NCBI GenBank assembly: GCA_002382085.1
Contig: DFZK01000004.1
Span: 45,425-109,424 of the forward strand
DNA length: 64,000 bases
Source: Sulfurospirillum sp. UBA4058
Lineage (GTDB): Bacteria > Campylobacterota > Campylobacteria > Campylobacterales > Sulfurospirillaceae
Direction: 5' to 3'
Under the pieces are notes generated by a model. That model made no database searches and was not told the DNA's origin. It saw nothing but the letters and a program-made list of their open reading frames with translations. Shown here piece after piece: positions 36,085 to 45,008 of this stretch; positions within the stretch are counted from its first letter, which is position 1; each line of letters begins with the position of its first letter. Both the position numbers and the translations under genes were made by a program.

Positions 36085-36788
36085 ATATAGAGCAAATGCT
36101 CATTGAGATGACTTCGCAGTTTGGGGCATGGGCGATTGTGGCTTCGTTTGGCATCGGTCTTTTGACCTCGCTCGCTCCTTGTTCCATCATTACGCTTCCG
36201 TTGCTTGCAGGCAGTGCGCTTGGTTTGTCGATGGATTTGAGTGCTAAGCAGAAAAAAGTCTTTATCTATCGGTATTCGCTGTTGTTTGTTTTGGGGTTGG
36301 TGATGAGCTTTTCACTTCTCATGCTTTTGGTTTCCAAACTGGGCATGATGCTCTCTGTTGCCCCTTTTTGGGCGTATCTTTTAGCTTCTTTTGCCACCTT
36401 TGCCGTGGTGGCATATGCGCTTGGCTGGATTCAAGGATTGGATAAAGACAAAGTGGCACGAAAATTTTTGAGATTTAAACTGTTGGGTGCGGTCATCATC
36501 GGGCTTATTTTTGGACTGGTGAGTACGCCGTGTGCATCGGCACCTTTGGTCGCGATTATCACCATCGCAAGTCAGAGCGGTTGGGTCTATTCGTATCTCC
36601 TTGTCTTGGCGTTTGCGTTGGGGCACGGCATGTTGCTTTTGGTGGCGGGCACCTCGCTTGGCTTTACCCAAAGTGTCGTTTCAAGTCGCAAGATCAACAA
36701 GGTGAGTCGAGTGATTAACGGCTTTTTTGTTGTGGTTTTGGTGGGAATTGGTGTTTATTTTCTCTACCAAGCGTACCGTGTATTTTAG
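36081..36788 (+). CDS. CcdA/DsbD-type membrane thiol transporter
   Basis: A 235-residue protein with six predicted membrane helices and two cysteine-proline-region motifs, SLAPCSIITLP and VSTPCASAPL. These are the pair used by CcdA to pass electrons across the membrane. It overlaps arsC by 4 bp and precedes two thioredoxin-like genes. It is therefore likely to power periplasmic thiol reduction linked to arsenic handling (inference). Confidence 0.85.
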   Translation: MNIEQMLIEMTSQFGAWAIVASFGIGLLTSLAPCSIITLPLLAGSALGLSMDLSAKQKKVFIYRYSLLFVLGLVMSFSLLMLLVSKLGMMLSVAPFWAYLLASFATFAVVAYALGWIQGLDKDKVARKFLRFKLLGAVIIGLIFGLVSTPCASAPLVAIITIASQSGWVYSYLLVLAFALGHGMLLLVAGTSLGFTQSVVSSRKINKVSRVINGFFVVVLVGIGVYFLYQAYRVF

Positions 36789-36796
36789 GAAAACAG

Positions 36797-37237
36797 ATGA
36801 ACAAAACGATGATTTTAAGTGTATTCACCCTTCTGTTGGTCGGGTGCGGTGAGGCGAAAGTTGAATCCAAAACGCCGCCGGTATCTTCGGTGCAAAAAAT
36901 ACAAGAAGCATCTTCAATATTAGCAGCAACACCGTATGCGCAGATTGCTTCTATCATCGGTAAAACGCCGATGCTCGTTGAGTTTGGCTCGACCGGTTGT
37001 GCTTCGTGTGTGGAGATGGGGAAACTCCTTTACCGTGCCAAACAGGAGTACCCCAAAAGTGCGATTTATTTTGTTGAGGTGTATCAAGACCAACAAGCGA
37101 CTCGCGATTATAGGATACAGATGATTCCCACGCAAATTTACATTGATGGCAAAGGGGCGGAAGCGGACAGACATATGGGAGCGGTTAATTATGAGCAGCT
37201 CATTGCTAAGTTGAAAGAGCAAAAGATTATTTTATAA
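36797..37237 (+). CDS. Thioredoxin-family lipoprotein
   Basis: A 146-residue exported protein with a lipobox LLVGC (Cys about residue 17), so it is probably anchored in the periplasm. The thioredoxin fold has the active-site motif CASC and the cis-Pro segment MIPTQIYIDG. It follows the CcdA-type gene by 8 bp and is its probable electron acceptor. Confidence 0.85.
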   Translation: MNKTMILSVFTLLLVGCGEAKVESKTPPVSSVQKIQEASSILAATPYAQIASIIGKTPMLVEFGSTGCASCVEMGKLLYRAKQEYPKSAIYFVEVYQDQQATRDYRIQMIPTQIYIDGKGAEADRHMGAVNYEQLIAKLKEQKIIL

Positions 37238-37247
37238 GGAGTAAACG

Positions 37248-37478
37248 ATGAAAATTGAAATTTTGGGGACGGGATGTTCTAAGTGTCAAGCGTTGATGCA
37301 AGCCACCAAAGATGCGGTCGCCGCAAGCGGGAAATTTGCACAAATCGAAAAGGTCGAAGATATTATGCAAATTATGCAATACGGCGTGACGAGCACCCCT
37401 GCTTTGGTCGTCGACGGTGTGGTAAAAAGTAGCGGAAAAGTGTTGAGTGCGCAAGAGATTGTCGCTTTACTTTCATAG
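37248..37478 (+). CDS. Small thioredoxin-like redox protein
   Basis: A 76-residue thioredoxin/glutaredoxin-like protein with redox motif CSKC near the N-terminus (LGTGCSKCQAL) and the cis-proline segment VTSTPALVVDG. It has no signal peptide and so is cytoplasmic. Such mini-thioredoxins often sit in ars operons. It may regenerate ArsC (inference). Confidence 0.87.
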   Translation: MKIEILGTGCSKCQALMQATKDAVAASGKFAQIEKVEDIMQIMQYGVTSTPALVVDGVVKSSGKVLSAQEIVALLS

Positions 37479-37537
37479 CAAAAAGGTTATCGGTAAGGTT
37501 TATCGTTTCTATCATTTTTTTAAAGGATCATTATCCG

Positions 37538-38800
37538 ATGTTAATCGCTAGTTTCGTATTTATAATCACGTTGATATGCGTGATATGGCAGCCGCGCGGT
37601 TTACAGATTGGAACAACGGCCATGATCGGGGCGACTATTGCTTTGCTGGTCGGTGTTGTAAGTTTTCATGACGTTTTGACGGTAACGCGTATCGTATGGG
37701 ATGCGACGCTTGCGTTTATCGGTATCATTATTTTATCGATGGTGTTGGATGAAATAGGATTTTTTGAGTGGTGCGCGATTCATATGGCAAAACTGAGTCG
37801 CGGTAACGGACACCGGATGTTTGTCTATTCACTTTTGTTGGGAAGTTTTGTTGCAGCCCTTTTTGCCAACGACGGAGCCGCTTTGATCTTAACGCCTATT
37901 TTGCTAGCCAAGATGCGCATTTTAAACTTAAATCCCAAGACCATTCTCGCCTTCATTCTCGCCGGAGGGTTTATCAGCGATTCCGCATCGCTTCCTTTTG
38001 TCTTTTCAAATCTCACCAATATCGTTACCGCGAATTATTTTCATATAGGATTCGCACAGTATATCGCTACGATGTTTGTTCCTTATTTGGTAAGTACGTT
38101 GGTTTCTATTGGAGTTTTATGGATCGTTTTGCGTAAAGATATTCCTTTACATGTAGAGATTCATTTGTTAAAAAATCCAGACGAAGTGTTGAAAAACAAA
38201 ACCTTGTTTCGTTTTTCATGGCTTTTTTTAGCGTTACTCTTGGCAGGATATTTCATAGGAGATACGTACCGCCTTCCCATCAGTCTTTTTGCGTTGGGCG
38301 GAGGGCTACTTTTTCTAGCCATCGCAAGTATGATGAAAACGACCCGTGCCTTGACGATTGTCAAAACGGCTCCATGGCAAGTAGTGTGGTTCAGTATAGG
38401 ACTTTATATCGTCGTGTACGGGCTGAAAAATGCCGGATTGACCGATTATTTAGCATCGGTGCTTCAAACGCTCAATGCCCAAGGCGATACGATTGCTATC
38501 GTAGGAACGGGTTTTATCGCGGCTATCTTAAGTGCGGTGATGAACAATATGCCTACCGTGATGATTATGGATATAGCACTGAGTGATATTCCCCATTCGG
38601 CATTGGCTTATGCCAATATTATCGGGTGCAATTTGGGTCCTAAAATGACGCCGTTTGGCTCGTTGGCGACGCTTCTTTGGCTGCATGTCCTTTCTCAAAA
38701 GGGCGTCAAAATAGGTTTTGGACAATACAGTCTGTTTGGTTTGTCGGTAACTCCACCCGTACTTTTAGTCGTTCTCCTAAGTTTAGCGTGGGTATTTTAA
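37538..38800 (+). CDS. arsB: Arsenite efflux pump ArsB
   Basis: A 420-residue integral membrane protein with about 11-12 helices of the ArsB/NhaD ion-transporter superfamily. FANDGAALILTPILLAK and NNMPTVMIMDIAL, which holds the paired conserved Asn, match ArsB. It extrudes arsenite made by ArsC. arsP follows at the next base. One TTACATGTAG near-copy encodes IPLHVEI. Confidence 0.88.
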   Translation: MLIASFVFIITLICVIWQPRGLQIGTTAMIGATIALLVGVVSFHDVLTVTRIVWDATLAFIGIIILSMVLDEIGFFEWCAIHMAKLSRGNGHRMFVYSLLLGSFVAALFANDGAALILTPILLAKMRILNLNPKTILAFILAGGFISDSASLPFVFSNLTNIVTANYFHIGFAQYIATMFVPYLVSTLVSIGVLWIVLRKDIPLHVEIHLLKNPDEVLKNKTLFRFSWLFLALLLAGYFIGDTYRLPISLFALGGGLLFLAIASMMKTTRALTIVKTAPWQVVWFSIGLYIVVYGLKNAGLTDYLASVLQTLNAQGDTIAIVGTGFIAAILSAVMNNMPTVMIMDIALSDIPHSALAYANIIGCNLGPKMTPFGSLATLLWLHVLSQKGVKIGFGQYSLFGLSVTPPVLLVVLLSLAWVF

Positions 38801-39760
38801 ATGTTTGATCTATGGGAAAAAGCGGTTGACGCTTTGGTTTACGGTTATTTTGGAATGGATAAAGAGACTGCTATGGGAAGTGCATTGCACTTTTTTATCT
38901 TCGATACGGTGAAAATTTACATTCTTTTGGTGTTGATTATTTTTACGATAACTCTTTTAAGAACCTATTTTAATACGGACAAAGTAAGAATTTATTTGCA
39001 AGGTAAAAGTGAATTTACGGGCAATATCTTAGCCGCTCTTTTTGGCATCATTACTCCGTTTTGTTCTTGTTCCGCTATTCCTCTTTTTTTAGGGTTTATG
39101 CAAGCGCGCATTCCGCTTGGCATTACCTTTAGCTTTTTGATCTCAAGTCCGATGAACAATGAGATTGCCATAGCACTTCTCTTTGGGCTTTTTGGATGGA
39201 AAATTACCGCGCTCTACATCGGATTTGGACTGTTGGTTGCTATTTTGGGCGGTTTCATCGTAGGGAAGTTGGGCATGGAAAAATATGTCCTTATCCCTGT
39301 TGTGCCGATGAGCGGGGATTTGGAAGATGTCGAGATTAAAATGACAATGAAAAAAAGAGCAAAAGAGTCATGGGCTTATACCTTGGATATTTTGCAAAAG
39401 ATTTATCTTTACGTTATGATCGGCGTGGGTATCGGGGCGTTTATTCACGGCTACGTACCGACCGATTTTATCGTGAAATACGCAGGAAGTAATACGTGGT
39501 ATAGCGTTCCGCTCGCCGTCATTTTGGGCGTTCCTATGTATTCGAATGCCGCCGGCGTCATGCCATTGATCGAAGTTTTAACGTCTAAAGGAATGTTACT
39601 AGGTACCGCTTTGAGCTTTATGATGGCGATTACCGCCCTTAGTCTTCCCGAAGCGATGATCTTAAAACGCATCTTACATGTAAAGCTCATTGCGACCTTT
39701 TTTGGCATCGTAGCACTAGGCATTATGGGAATAGGATATCTGTTTAATGCCATTTTATAA
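38801..39760 (+). CDS. arsP: ArsP-type permease (DUF318), probable organoarsenical efflux
   Basis: A 319-residue membrane protein with the hallmark cysteine motif TPFCSCSAIPLF, plus ISSPMNNEIAIALL and VPMYSNAAGVMPL. In Campylobacter, ArsP exports trivalent methylarsenicals such as methylarsenite and roxarsone derivatives. Presence together with ArsB suggests resistance to both inorganic and organic arsenic. Confidence 0.85.
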   Translation: MFDLWEKAVDALVYGYFGMDKETAMGSALHFFIFDTVKIYILLVLIIFTITLLRTYFNTDKVRIYLQGKSEFTGNILAALFGIITPFCSCSAIPLFLGFMQARIPLGITFSFLISSPMNNEIAIALLFGLFGWKITALYIGFGLLVAILGGFIVGKLGMEKYVLIPVVPMSGDLEDVEIKMTMKKRAKESWAYTLDILQKIYLYVMIGVGIGAFIHGYVPTDFIVKYAGSNTWYSVPLAVILGVPMYSNAAGVMPLIEVLTSKGMLLGTALSFMMAITALSLPEAMILKRILHVKLIATFFGIVALGIMGIGYLFNAIL

Positions 39761-39770
39761 GGAGAAAAAA

Positions 39771-40232
39771 GTGAAAAAAGGGATGTTTGTCGTGTTGGCG
39801 ACGGTCGTTTTAGTCCATGCGGCGGAGTTAAAAAAAATAAGTTTTGAAGAGTACCTTCTAAAATTCGATTATCAAGAACGCAATGAGATGAAGATTAAAA
39901 CACCCGATATGCTAGCCCTCGTGGAAGAAGGAAAAGCGATTTTGGTGGATATTCGTTTTCGTGAAGAGTTTGAAGTCTGGCATATGAATTTTGCCAAAAA
40001 TATTCCGTTGAATGAACTGCCAAAACGCTTAAATGAGCTTCCAAAAGATAAATTGATTATCACGGCGTGTCCGCATTATGACCGCTCAAGTATGGCGAGA
40101 ATGTACTTAACATTAAACGGTTACAACGCAAAGTACCTGAATGACGGTCTTTTGAAAACAGCCGAATTTTTACGAGGCGATAATGCGAAAGAGTTTTTAG
40201 ACGAATACCGTGCGGTAAACAATAGCCGATAA
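39771..40232 (+). CDS. Exported rhodanese-domain protein
   Basis: A 153-residue protein starting at GTG 39771, preceded by AAGGAG, with a signal peptide (KKGMFVVLATVVLVHAAEL). An upstream ATG at 39747 would overlap arsP and has no ribosome-binding site. The rhodanese-like domain has ILVDIRFREEFEVWHMNFAKNI and the active-site loop TACPHYDRSS with the catalytic Cys. It ends the arsenic operon. A role in sulfur or arsenic thiol chemistry is inferred. Confidence 0.82.
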   Translation: MKKGMFVVLATVVLVHAAELKKISFEEYLLKFDYQERNEMKIKTPDMLALVEEGKAILVDIRFREEFEVWHMNFAKNIPLNELPKRLNELPKDKLIITACPHYDRSSMARMYLTLNGYNAKYLNDGLLKTAEFLRGDNAKEFLDEYRAVNNSR

Positions 40233-40324
40233 ATGTTTTCTCAATCGATCGGAAGCTCTTCAAAAGGGATTGAGTGCTTCCGTACAATGCGTTGCGTGTT
40301 ATCTTTCACGATTGAAATTTGTGT

Positions 40325-40330
40325 TATAAT
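40325..40330 (+). promoter_or_regulatory. Promoter -10 of the diguanylate cyclase gene
   Basis: TATAAT ends 18 bases before the first possible start codon and is followed by AAGGAG at 40341-40346. The transcript would have a very short leader. Confidence 0.6.
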
Positions 40331-40351
40331 CGCACTCTTTAAGGAGAGATG

Positions 40352-41788
40352 ATGCGACTAAAAACCAAAGTAGTTTTGATTATTTCGAGCTTATTGCTTT
40401 GCGTTTCGATCGCGGGCTCGCTCATTAACTACGTCAAAAGTATTAACGCGACGCAAGATCAACTGCTTCACACCTCCTTGCCGCTTTCGGTAGATAATAT
40501 TTATACCGAAATCCAACAACGTATGATTGAGCCTATGCTCGTATCGTCGTTGATGTCGCACGATACCTTTTTGCGCGATTGGATTATGGACGGCGAGAGC
40601 GATATGGACGGCATTGTGCGTTATCTCACCGAAATCCAGCAAAAATACGATATTTTTACGACCTTTCTTGTCTCCGAGAAGAGCAAAAATTACTATCATC
40701 CGCGCGGTTTAATCGATACGATTAACGAGCGAAACAGTGCCGACGCGTGGTATTTCCGCTTTAGCAAACAAAACGAGCCTTACGAGATCAATCTCGATCA
40801 CAACGCCAATCTCAGCGATACGCTGATTATGTTTATCAACTATAAAGTGATGGATTATCAAACCAGATTGATCGGCGTAACGGGCGTAGGCGTTAAACTG
40901 ATCAACATTGAAGCGATGCTCGGTTCGTTTAAAACAAAGTACAAATACGACGTCTATTTTGTCGATCAGCACGGAGAAATTACGCTTTTTTCAAAAGGCT
41001 TGAACAAACGCGGTAATATCGCTTCGATCGAGGGGCTTCAAAACATTAAAGAGGCGATTTACAAAGGTGAGCAAAATCAATTCGAGTATAAAAACAAAGA
41101 CGGCGAATACCTCCTCAATACCAAATACATCGATAAGCTCAAATTGCATCTGTTTGTCGAGATCAACAAAAAAGAGTATATGAAAGAGTTGACCCAAACG
41201 TTTTACCTGAACCTCTCTTTATCGCTTTTGGTGACGTTGGCGGTCACGTTGATTATTATTTATACGATCAATCTATACCAAAACCAACTGATTCAAATGG
41301 CAAGCGAAGACGTGCTGACGGGACTTGCCAATCGAAGAAAATTTAACGAAGTGTTTGAGTCGTATTATAAACGCTATCCAAAAGAGATTCGCTCGCTCAC
41401 GCTTTTACTGATCGACATCGACGACTTTAAGTCGGTCAACGATACGTTCGGACACTTGGTCGGCGATCAGACTTTGGCTCGCGTCGCGCAGGTTTTGAAA
41501 GAACAATTACGCCAATCGGATACGGTTGCTCGCTGGGGCGGTGAAGAGTTTGCCGTTTTGCTGGCGGACGTGCATGAAGAACATGCGCTTGAAATCGCTC
41601 AAAAGATATGCCATGCCGTTCAAAACGATACCGCGATAATCGCATTGTTGCAAAGATCGCTCAGCGTGAGCGTAGGCGTAGGAATGCTCAGTGCTCTCGA
41701 AAGTCAAGACGGACTGGTGCACAAGGTCGATCACGCATTGTACGAAGCCAAAAAAGCGGGTAAAAATCAAGTGCTTAGAGCATCTTAA
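40352..41788 (+). CDS. Membrane-bound diguanylate cyclase with periplasmic sensor
   Basis: Makes cyclic di-GMP. The 478-residue protein has a membrane helix at residues about 6-27 and a periplasmic Cache-like sensor region of about 250 residues. A second helix (LSLSLLVTLAVTLIIIYTI) precedes a GGDEF domain. The active-site motif is GGEEF, with the inhibitory I-site RQSD five residues upstream, so product feedback is expected. The second of two adjacent ATG codons has the better distance from AAGGAG. The signal is unknown. Confidence 0.9.
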   Translation: MRLKTKVVLIISSLLLCVSIAGSLINYVKSINATQDQLLHTSLPLSVDNIYTEIQQRMIEPMLVSSLMSHDTFLRDWIMDGESDMDGIVRYLTEIQQKYDIFTTFLVSEKSKNYYHPRGLIDTINERNSADAWYFRFSKQNEPYEINLDHNANLSDTLIMFINYKVMDYQTRLIGVTGVGVKLINIEAMLGSFKTKYKYDVYFVDQHGEITLFSKGLNKRGNIASIEGLQNIKEAIYKGEQNQFEYKNKDGEYLLNTKYIDKLKLHLFVEINKKEYMKELTQTFYLNLSLSLLVTLAVTLIIIYTINLYQNQLIQMASEDVLTGLANRRKFNEVFESYYKRYPKEIRSLTLLLIDIDDFKSVNDTFGHLVGDQTLARVAQVLKEQLRQSDTVARWGGEEFAVLLADVHEEHALEIAQKICHAVQNDTAIIALLQRSLSVSVGVGMLSALESQDGLVHKVDHALYEAKKAGKNQVLRAS

Positions 41789-41803
41789 AGGAACGAAAGC
41801 GTT

Positions 41804-42256
41804 ATGAAACACGATATCGTACAAAAAGCCTTGGATTATTTTTCAAGCGGATATACATGTAGCGAGTCGGTGCTCAAAAGCGTCGCCGAAGCAAAAGGGA
41901 TCGATAGTGATCTCATTTTGCCGATGGCATCGGCATTCGGTAGCGGCATGGCTCGCACGAACGGCGGTTTGTGCGGAGCATTTAGCGGCGGCGTTATGGC
42001 ACTGTCGCTTTTGCAGGGAAGGAAGGTTCCGAGTGCCTCTTTGGATCTTTTGTACCGAAACGTTGCCGATTTTAAGGAACGTTTTGAAACCCTTTTCGAG
42101 AGTTGCGAATGCGCAACGCTTTTAGGGTTTTGTTTAAGCGACAAAGATGCCGGCGAAATGTTTAAAGCCCAAAATTGTAAAGTGTGTAAATGTGACCGCT
42201 TCGTGGCATTCGCCGCAGAAGAGGTGGAGAGAATTTTAACGCGTAAAGAGCCTTAA
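41804..42256 (+). CDS. C_GCAxxG_C_C family cysteine-rich protein
   Basis: A 150-residue protein with the family cysteine pattern: GYTCSESV, GGLCGAFSGG, CECATLLGFC and CKVCKC. The family is thought to be redox-active or metal-binding but has no established function. A near-copy of the palindrome (ATACATGTAG) encodes YTCS. It converges on mnmA with 6 bp between the stops. Confidence 0.85.
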   Translation: MKHDIVQKALDYFSSGYTCSESVLKSVAEAKGIDSDLILPMASAFGSGMARTNGGLCGAFSGGVMALSLLQGRKVPSASLDLLYRNVADFKERFETLFESCECATLLGFCLSDKDAGEMFKAQNCKVCKCDRFVAFAAEEVERILTRKEP

Positions 42257-42268
42257 AGGCCTTTACGC
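42241..42268. terminator. Bidirectional hairpin overlapping both stop codons
   Basis: Arms GCGTAAAG (42241-42248) and CTTTACGC (42261-42268), with inner GCC/GGC pairs, span the ends of the convergent C_GCAxxG_C_C and mnmA genes. Confidence 0.65.
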
Positions 42269-43282
42269 TTCGATCCACCCGCCGCCAAGAACAAGATCGT
42301 CTTGATAAACGACCAAGGCTTGACCGCTCGCAAGTCCGTAAACACCCTCTTCCAGTTCCGCGATAATGTTTCCGTTTTCGAGCGTGACATGCGCTTTAGC
42401 TTGAGGGCTTCGATAGCGTACTTTCACGCCATATGTTCCTTCTTTGAAATCTGCGGGTAAGGAAAAGTTTTGCGCGACGACGCGTTTTTGCAATAGTTTC
42501 TCTTTTTTTCCGGCGATGACGGTATTGGTTTTCGCATCAATTCCCACCACAAAATGCGGGTCATGCGCACCGTTGATCGTGAGCCCTTTACGTTTGCCGA
42601 TCGTGTAGTGCATATAGCCTTTGTGCTCGCCGATCACTTTTCCTTCCGTATCTTTAACAAGTCCTTTTTGATCGACATTCAAGTGCTTTTTCAAAATATC
42701 GATGTACGTGTCGGTAACAAAACAGATCTCTTGAGATTCTTTGTAGCTTTCAAGCGTACCGAGCCACGGCAATTTTTCCAAAGCAATCGGCTTGATGTCC
42801 TCTTTTTTCATGCCCCCGAGCGGAAAAACAATCTTTTCAATCACCTCACGTTTAAGTCCGAACAAAAAATAACTTTGGTCTTTGGACATGTCATACGCTT
42901 CTTGAATACGACCGTCTTTGACCCTTGCATAATGTCCCGTCGCGATCTTCTCGCAACCTAGCTCCATCGCTTTTTCAAAGGCAAAGCCGAATTTCATCCG
43001 TGGGTTGCAAAAAGCGCAAGGATTGGGGGTTCGACCTTGTTCATACGAGCGTACGAAATAGTCGTACACGTGTTCTTTAAAGAGTGCTTTGGCATCGATG
43101 ACATGTGTTTCTATGTCCAGATGGCGGGATACTTTTTCGATGTTGGCAATGTTGATCGTATGCTTGCTTTCATCGTCGTGCAATTTAAGGTAAATGCCGA
43201 CAACTTCATGCCCTTCGTTTTTGAGTAAATAAGCGGAGTAACTTGAGTCGATACCGCCGCTCATAAGGAGTGCAATTTTCAT
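42263..43282 (-). CDS. mnmA: tRNA-specific 2-thiouridylase
   Basis: Thiolates U34 of tRNA-Lys, Glu and Gln. The 339-residue protein has the PP-loop MSGGIDSSYSAYLL and catalytic cysteines NPCAFCNP and SQEICFV. GHYARVKDG and YTIGKRKGL are also typical. It lies downstream of a tRNA-Thr gene on the same strand. Confidence 0.95.
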   Translation of the reverse strand: MKIALLMSGGIDSSYSAYLLKNEGHEVVGIYLKLHDDESKHTINIANIEKVSRHLDIETHVIDAKALFKEHVYDYFVRSYEQGRTPNPCAFCNPRMKFGFAFEKAMELGCEKIATGHYARVKDGRIQEAYDMSKDQSYFLFGLKREVIEKIVFPLGGMKKEDIKPIALEKLPWLGTLESYKESQEICFVTDTYIDILKKHLNVDQKGLVKDTEGKVIGEHKGYMHYTIGKRKGLTINGAHDPHFVVGIDAKTNTVIAGKKEKLLQKRVVAQNFSLPADFKEGTYGVKVRYRSPQAKAHVTLENGNIIAELEEGVYGLASGQALVVYQDDLVLGGGWIEA

Positions 43283-43574
43283 TTGTATTCTCTCTTTTTA
43301 TTTTAGATACGCGCAAAAAGCAAAGCTCTTTGCACTACGTTAGCCACTGGGGCACTAAAGCTAGCCTCTGTGAGGCAGAAAGTGCGCCTTTGGAGCTTCC
43401 ATAATTCGACGTCTAAAGAGTAAAAGTCTTTACGTTTCGTTTGACCCGAAATTGGGCGACTTGGGTTGAAAAACATGATTTTATTTTGAAAGATACCGTG
43501 AAGCAAAAAAGGGCGGTAAGGTTCAAAATAGGCGATTTGAGACGAGAAACATGTGAGTAAAATTTAAGAAGAAA
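43283..43574 (-). other. Intergenic stretch with several hairpins; no convincing gene
   Basis: Between mnmA and the tRNA gene. A 67-codon open frame (43303-43506, minus) has no ribosome-binding site and looks non-coding. Self-complementary segments include GCAAAGCTCTTTGC (about 43316-43329) and GCCTCTGTGAGGC (about 43365-43377). It could be a structured RNA or a repeated intergenic unit. I see no recognised RNA family. Confidence 0.35.
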
Positions 43575-43650
43575 TGGAGCTGGTGAAGGGGCTCGAACCC
43601 CCGACCTGTTGATTACGGATCAACTGCTCTACCAGCTGAGCTACACCAGC
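43575..43650 (-). tRNA. tRNA-Thr (anticodon CGU), 3' CCA encoded
   Basis: The minus strand folds into a full cloverleaf: acceptor GCTGGTG/CACCAGC, D-arm GCTC...GAGC, anticodon stem GTTGA/TCAAC and T-loop TTCGAGC. The anticodon loop is TCCGTAA, giving CGU for threonine. G1-C72 and C2-G71 suit Thr identity. The 3' end is U73 followed by an encoded CCA. Position 33 reads C instead of the nearly universal U. Confidence 0.88.
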
Positions 43651-43762
43651 AACGGTAAAATTTTACACTATGTTTACTTGTTTTATTTTAAAAAAATACC
43701 TTTTGGAGTGAATTTTTCTTTTTTTTATTCAAATTCACTCATTTTTTAGGATAAATCTCGTT

Positions 43763-44989
43763 TTAATAAACGTCAAATGCCTGATCGATATCCAAAAGTA
43801 AGTCTTCCAAATCTTCAATGCCCACGGAAAGGCGAATCATGCCCTCGTTCAAACAAAACGCTTTTTTTTGCTCTTCGGAGTATTCGGCGTAGATCGTATG
43901 GTAGGGAGCGATCGCTAAAGATTTGTTATCTTGGATGTTGGTTCCGCGACGAATGAGTTTGAGCGCGTTTAAAAAAGCATAGGCTTTTTCTTTGCCCGCC
44001 AGACTAAACGTGACAATCGCACCGCCGCCGCTGAACTGTTTAGAGGCATTGGCATACGCACGAGAATTTTCCAACAATGGATAATCCACACTGACAACCT
44101 CCGTTTTACTTTGAAGGTGTTTTGCCACCGCTAAAGCATTGCTACAGCTTCGCTGAACCCTAAGATCCAGTGTTTCCAAGCCAAGGGAGAGCAAGTACGC
44201 ACTTTGCGCTGTGAGTGAAGCGCCAAGGTTTCTAAAGGTCTCTTTGCGAAGACGTGCCATAAAGGCAAACGGGCCAAATTTCTTGAAAAATGACTCTAAA
44301 TTCGCATGATTTTTCCAGTTAAACGTGCCATTATCGACAATCAAACCGCCTAAAACGTGTCCGCCACCGCTGATATATTTGGTAGCGGAGATAATTTCAA
44401 TATCCGCGCCATGTTTTTTTGCATCAAAAATATTCCACGGCGTCATCGTGGTATCGAGTATTAAAGGAACGTGATGTTCTTGTAAAACATTTTTAATCGC
44501 ACCAAAATCAGGCACAATTAGTTGCGGATTGCTGATACTTTCGCAAAAAAGAAGACGTGTTTTTTCATCAATATTTGCTCGTATATCATCCATATCGTAA
44601 ACATCGACATACCGCACTTCCACGCCAAAATCGCTAAAAAGTGTTTGAAACAATGAGAGGGTATTGCCAAACAAAAACTTGGTAGTGAGGATGTTATCGC
44701 CACTTTTAACCAATGCAAAAAGAGCGTTGGAGATCGCTGCCATACCTGTTGCGGTGGCAATAACCCCCAAAGCGCCACTGATCGCTTTGACTTTGAGTTC
44801 AAACTCTTCGATGGAAGGGTTGGAAGAGCGTGTGTAGACATGACCCATCTTTTGACCTTTAAAAACTGCTTCCAAATCTTCCGCTTTTTCAAACTCAAAG
44901 GCAGAACTCTGATAAATGGGGAAGCGCATTGCGCCGTAATGGTCTTTGTGTGCTGGTTTGGCGTGCAATGCTTTGGTGGTAAATCCCAT
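43763..44989 (-). CDS. metY: O-acetylhomoserine aminocarboxypropyltransferase (MetY)
   Basis: PLP enzyme of the Cys/Met metabolism family, 408 residues, joining sulfide or a thiocarboxylate to O-acetylhomoserine to give homocysteine. YTRSSNPSIEEFE, ATATGMAAIS and the PLP-lysine region ISATKYISGGGHVLGG are clear. It lies at the end of a sulfur block with hcyS/hcyF/hcyD. In Wolinella, MetY accepts sulfur from HcyS thiocarboxylate, and the same is inferred here. A structured leader element precedes it. Confidence 0.88.
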   Translation of the reverse strand: MGFTTKALHAKPAHKDHYGAMRFPIYQSSAFEFEKAEDLEAVFKGQKMGHVYTRSSNPSIEEFELKVKAISGALGVIATATGMAAISNALFALVKSGDNILTTKFLFGNTLSLFQTLFSDFGVEVRYVDVYDMDDIRANIDEKTRLLFCESISNPQLIVPDFGAIKNVLQEHHVPLILDTTMTPWNIFDAKKHGADIEIISATKYISGGGHVLGGLIVDNGTFNWKNHANLESFFKKFGPFAFMARLRKETFRNLGASLTAQSAYLLSLGLETLDLRVQRSCSNALAVAKHLQSKTEVVSVDYPLLENSRAYANASKQFSGGGAIVTFSLAGKEKAYAFLNALKLIRRGTNIQDNKSLAIAPYHTIYAEYSEEQKKAFCLNEGMIRLSVGIEDLEDLLLDIDQAFDVY

Positions 44990-45008
44990 AAAATATCCTT
45001 CTTTATAA

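Noticed and set aside
43303..43506. 67-codon open frame upstream of mnmA
   Set aside because: No ribosome-binding site, odd composition and hairpin-rich DNA; no protein family is recognisable.
43575..43650. Reading the tRNA as Tyr (GUA) or Arg (CCG)
   Set aside because: Only the CGU reading leaves a 5-bp anticodon stem (GTTGA/TCAAC) with a 7-base loop, and the acceptor bases suit Thr.
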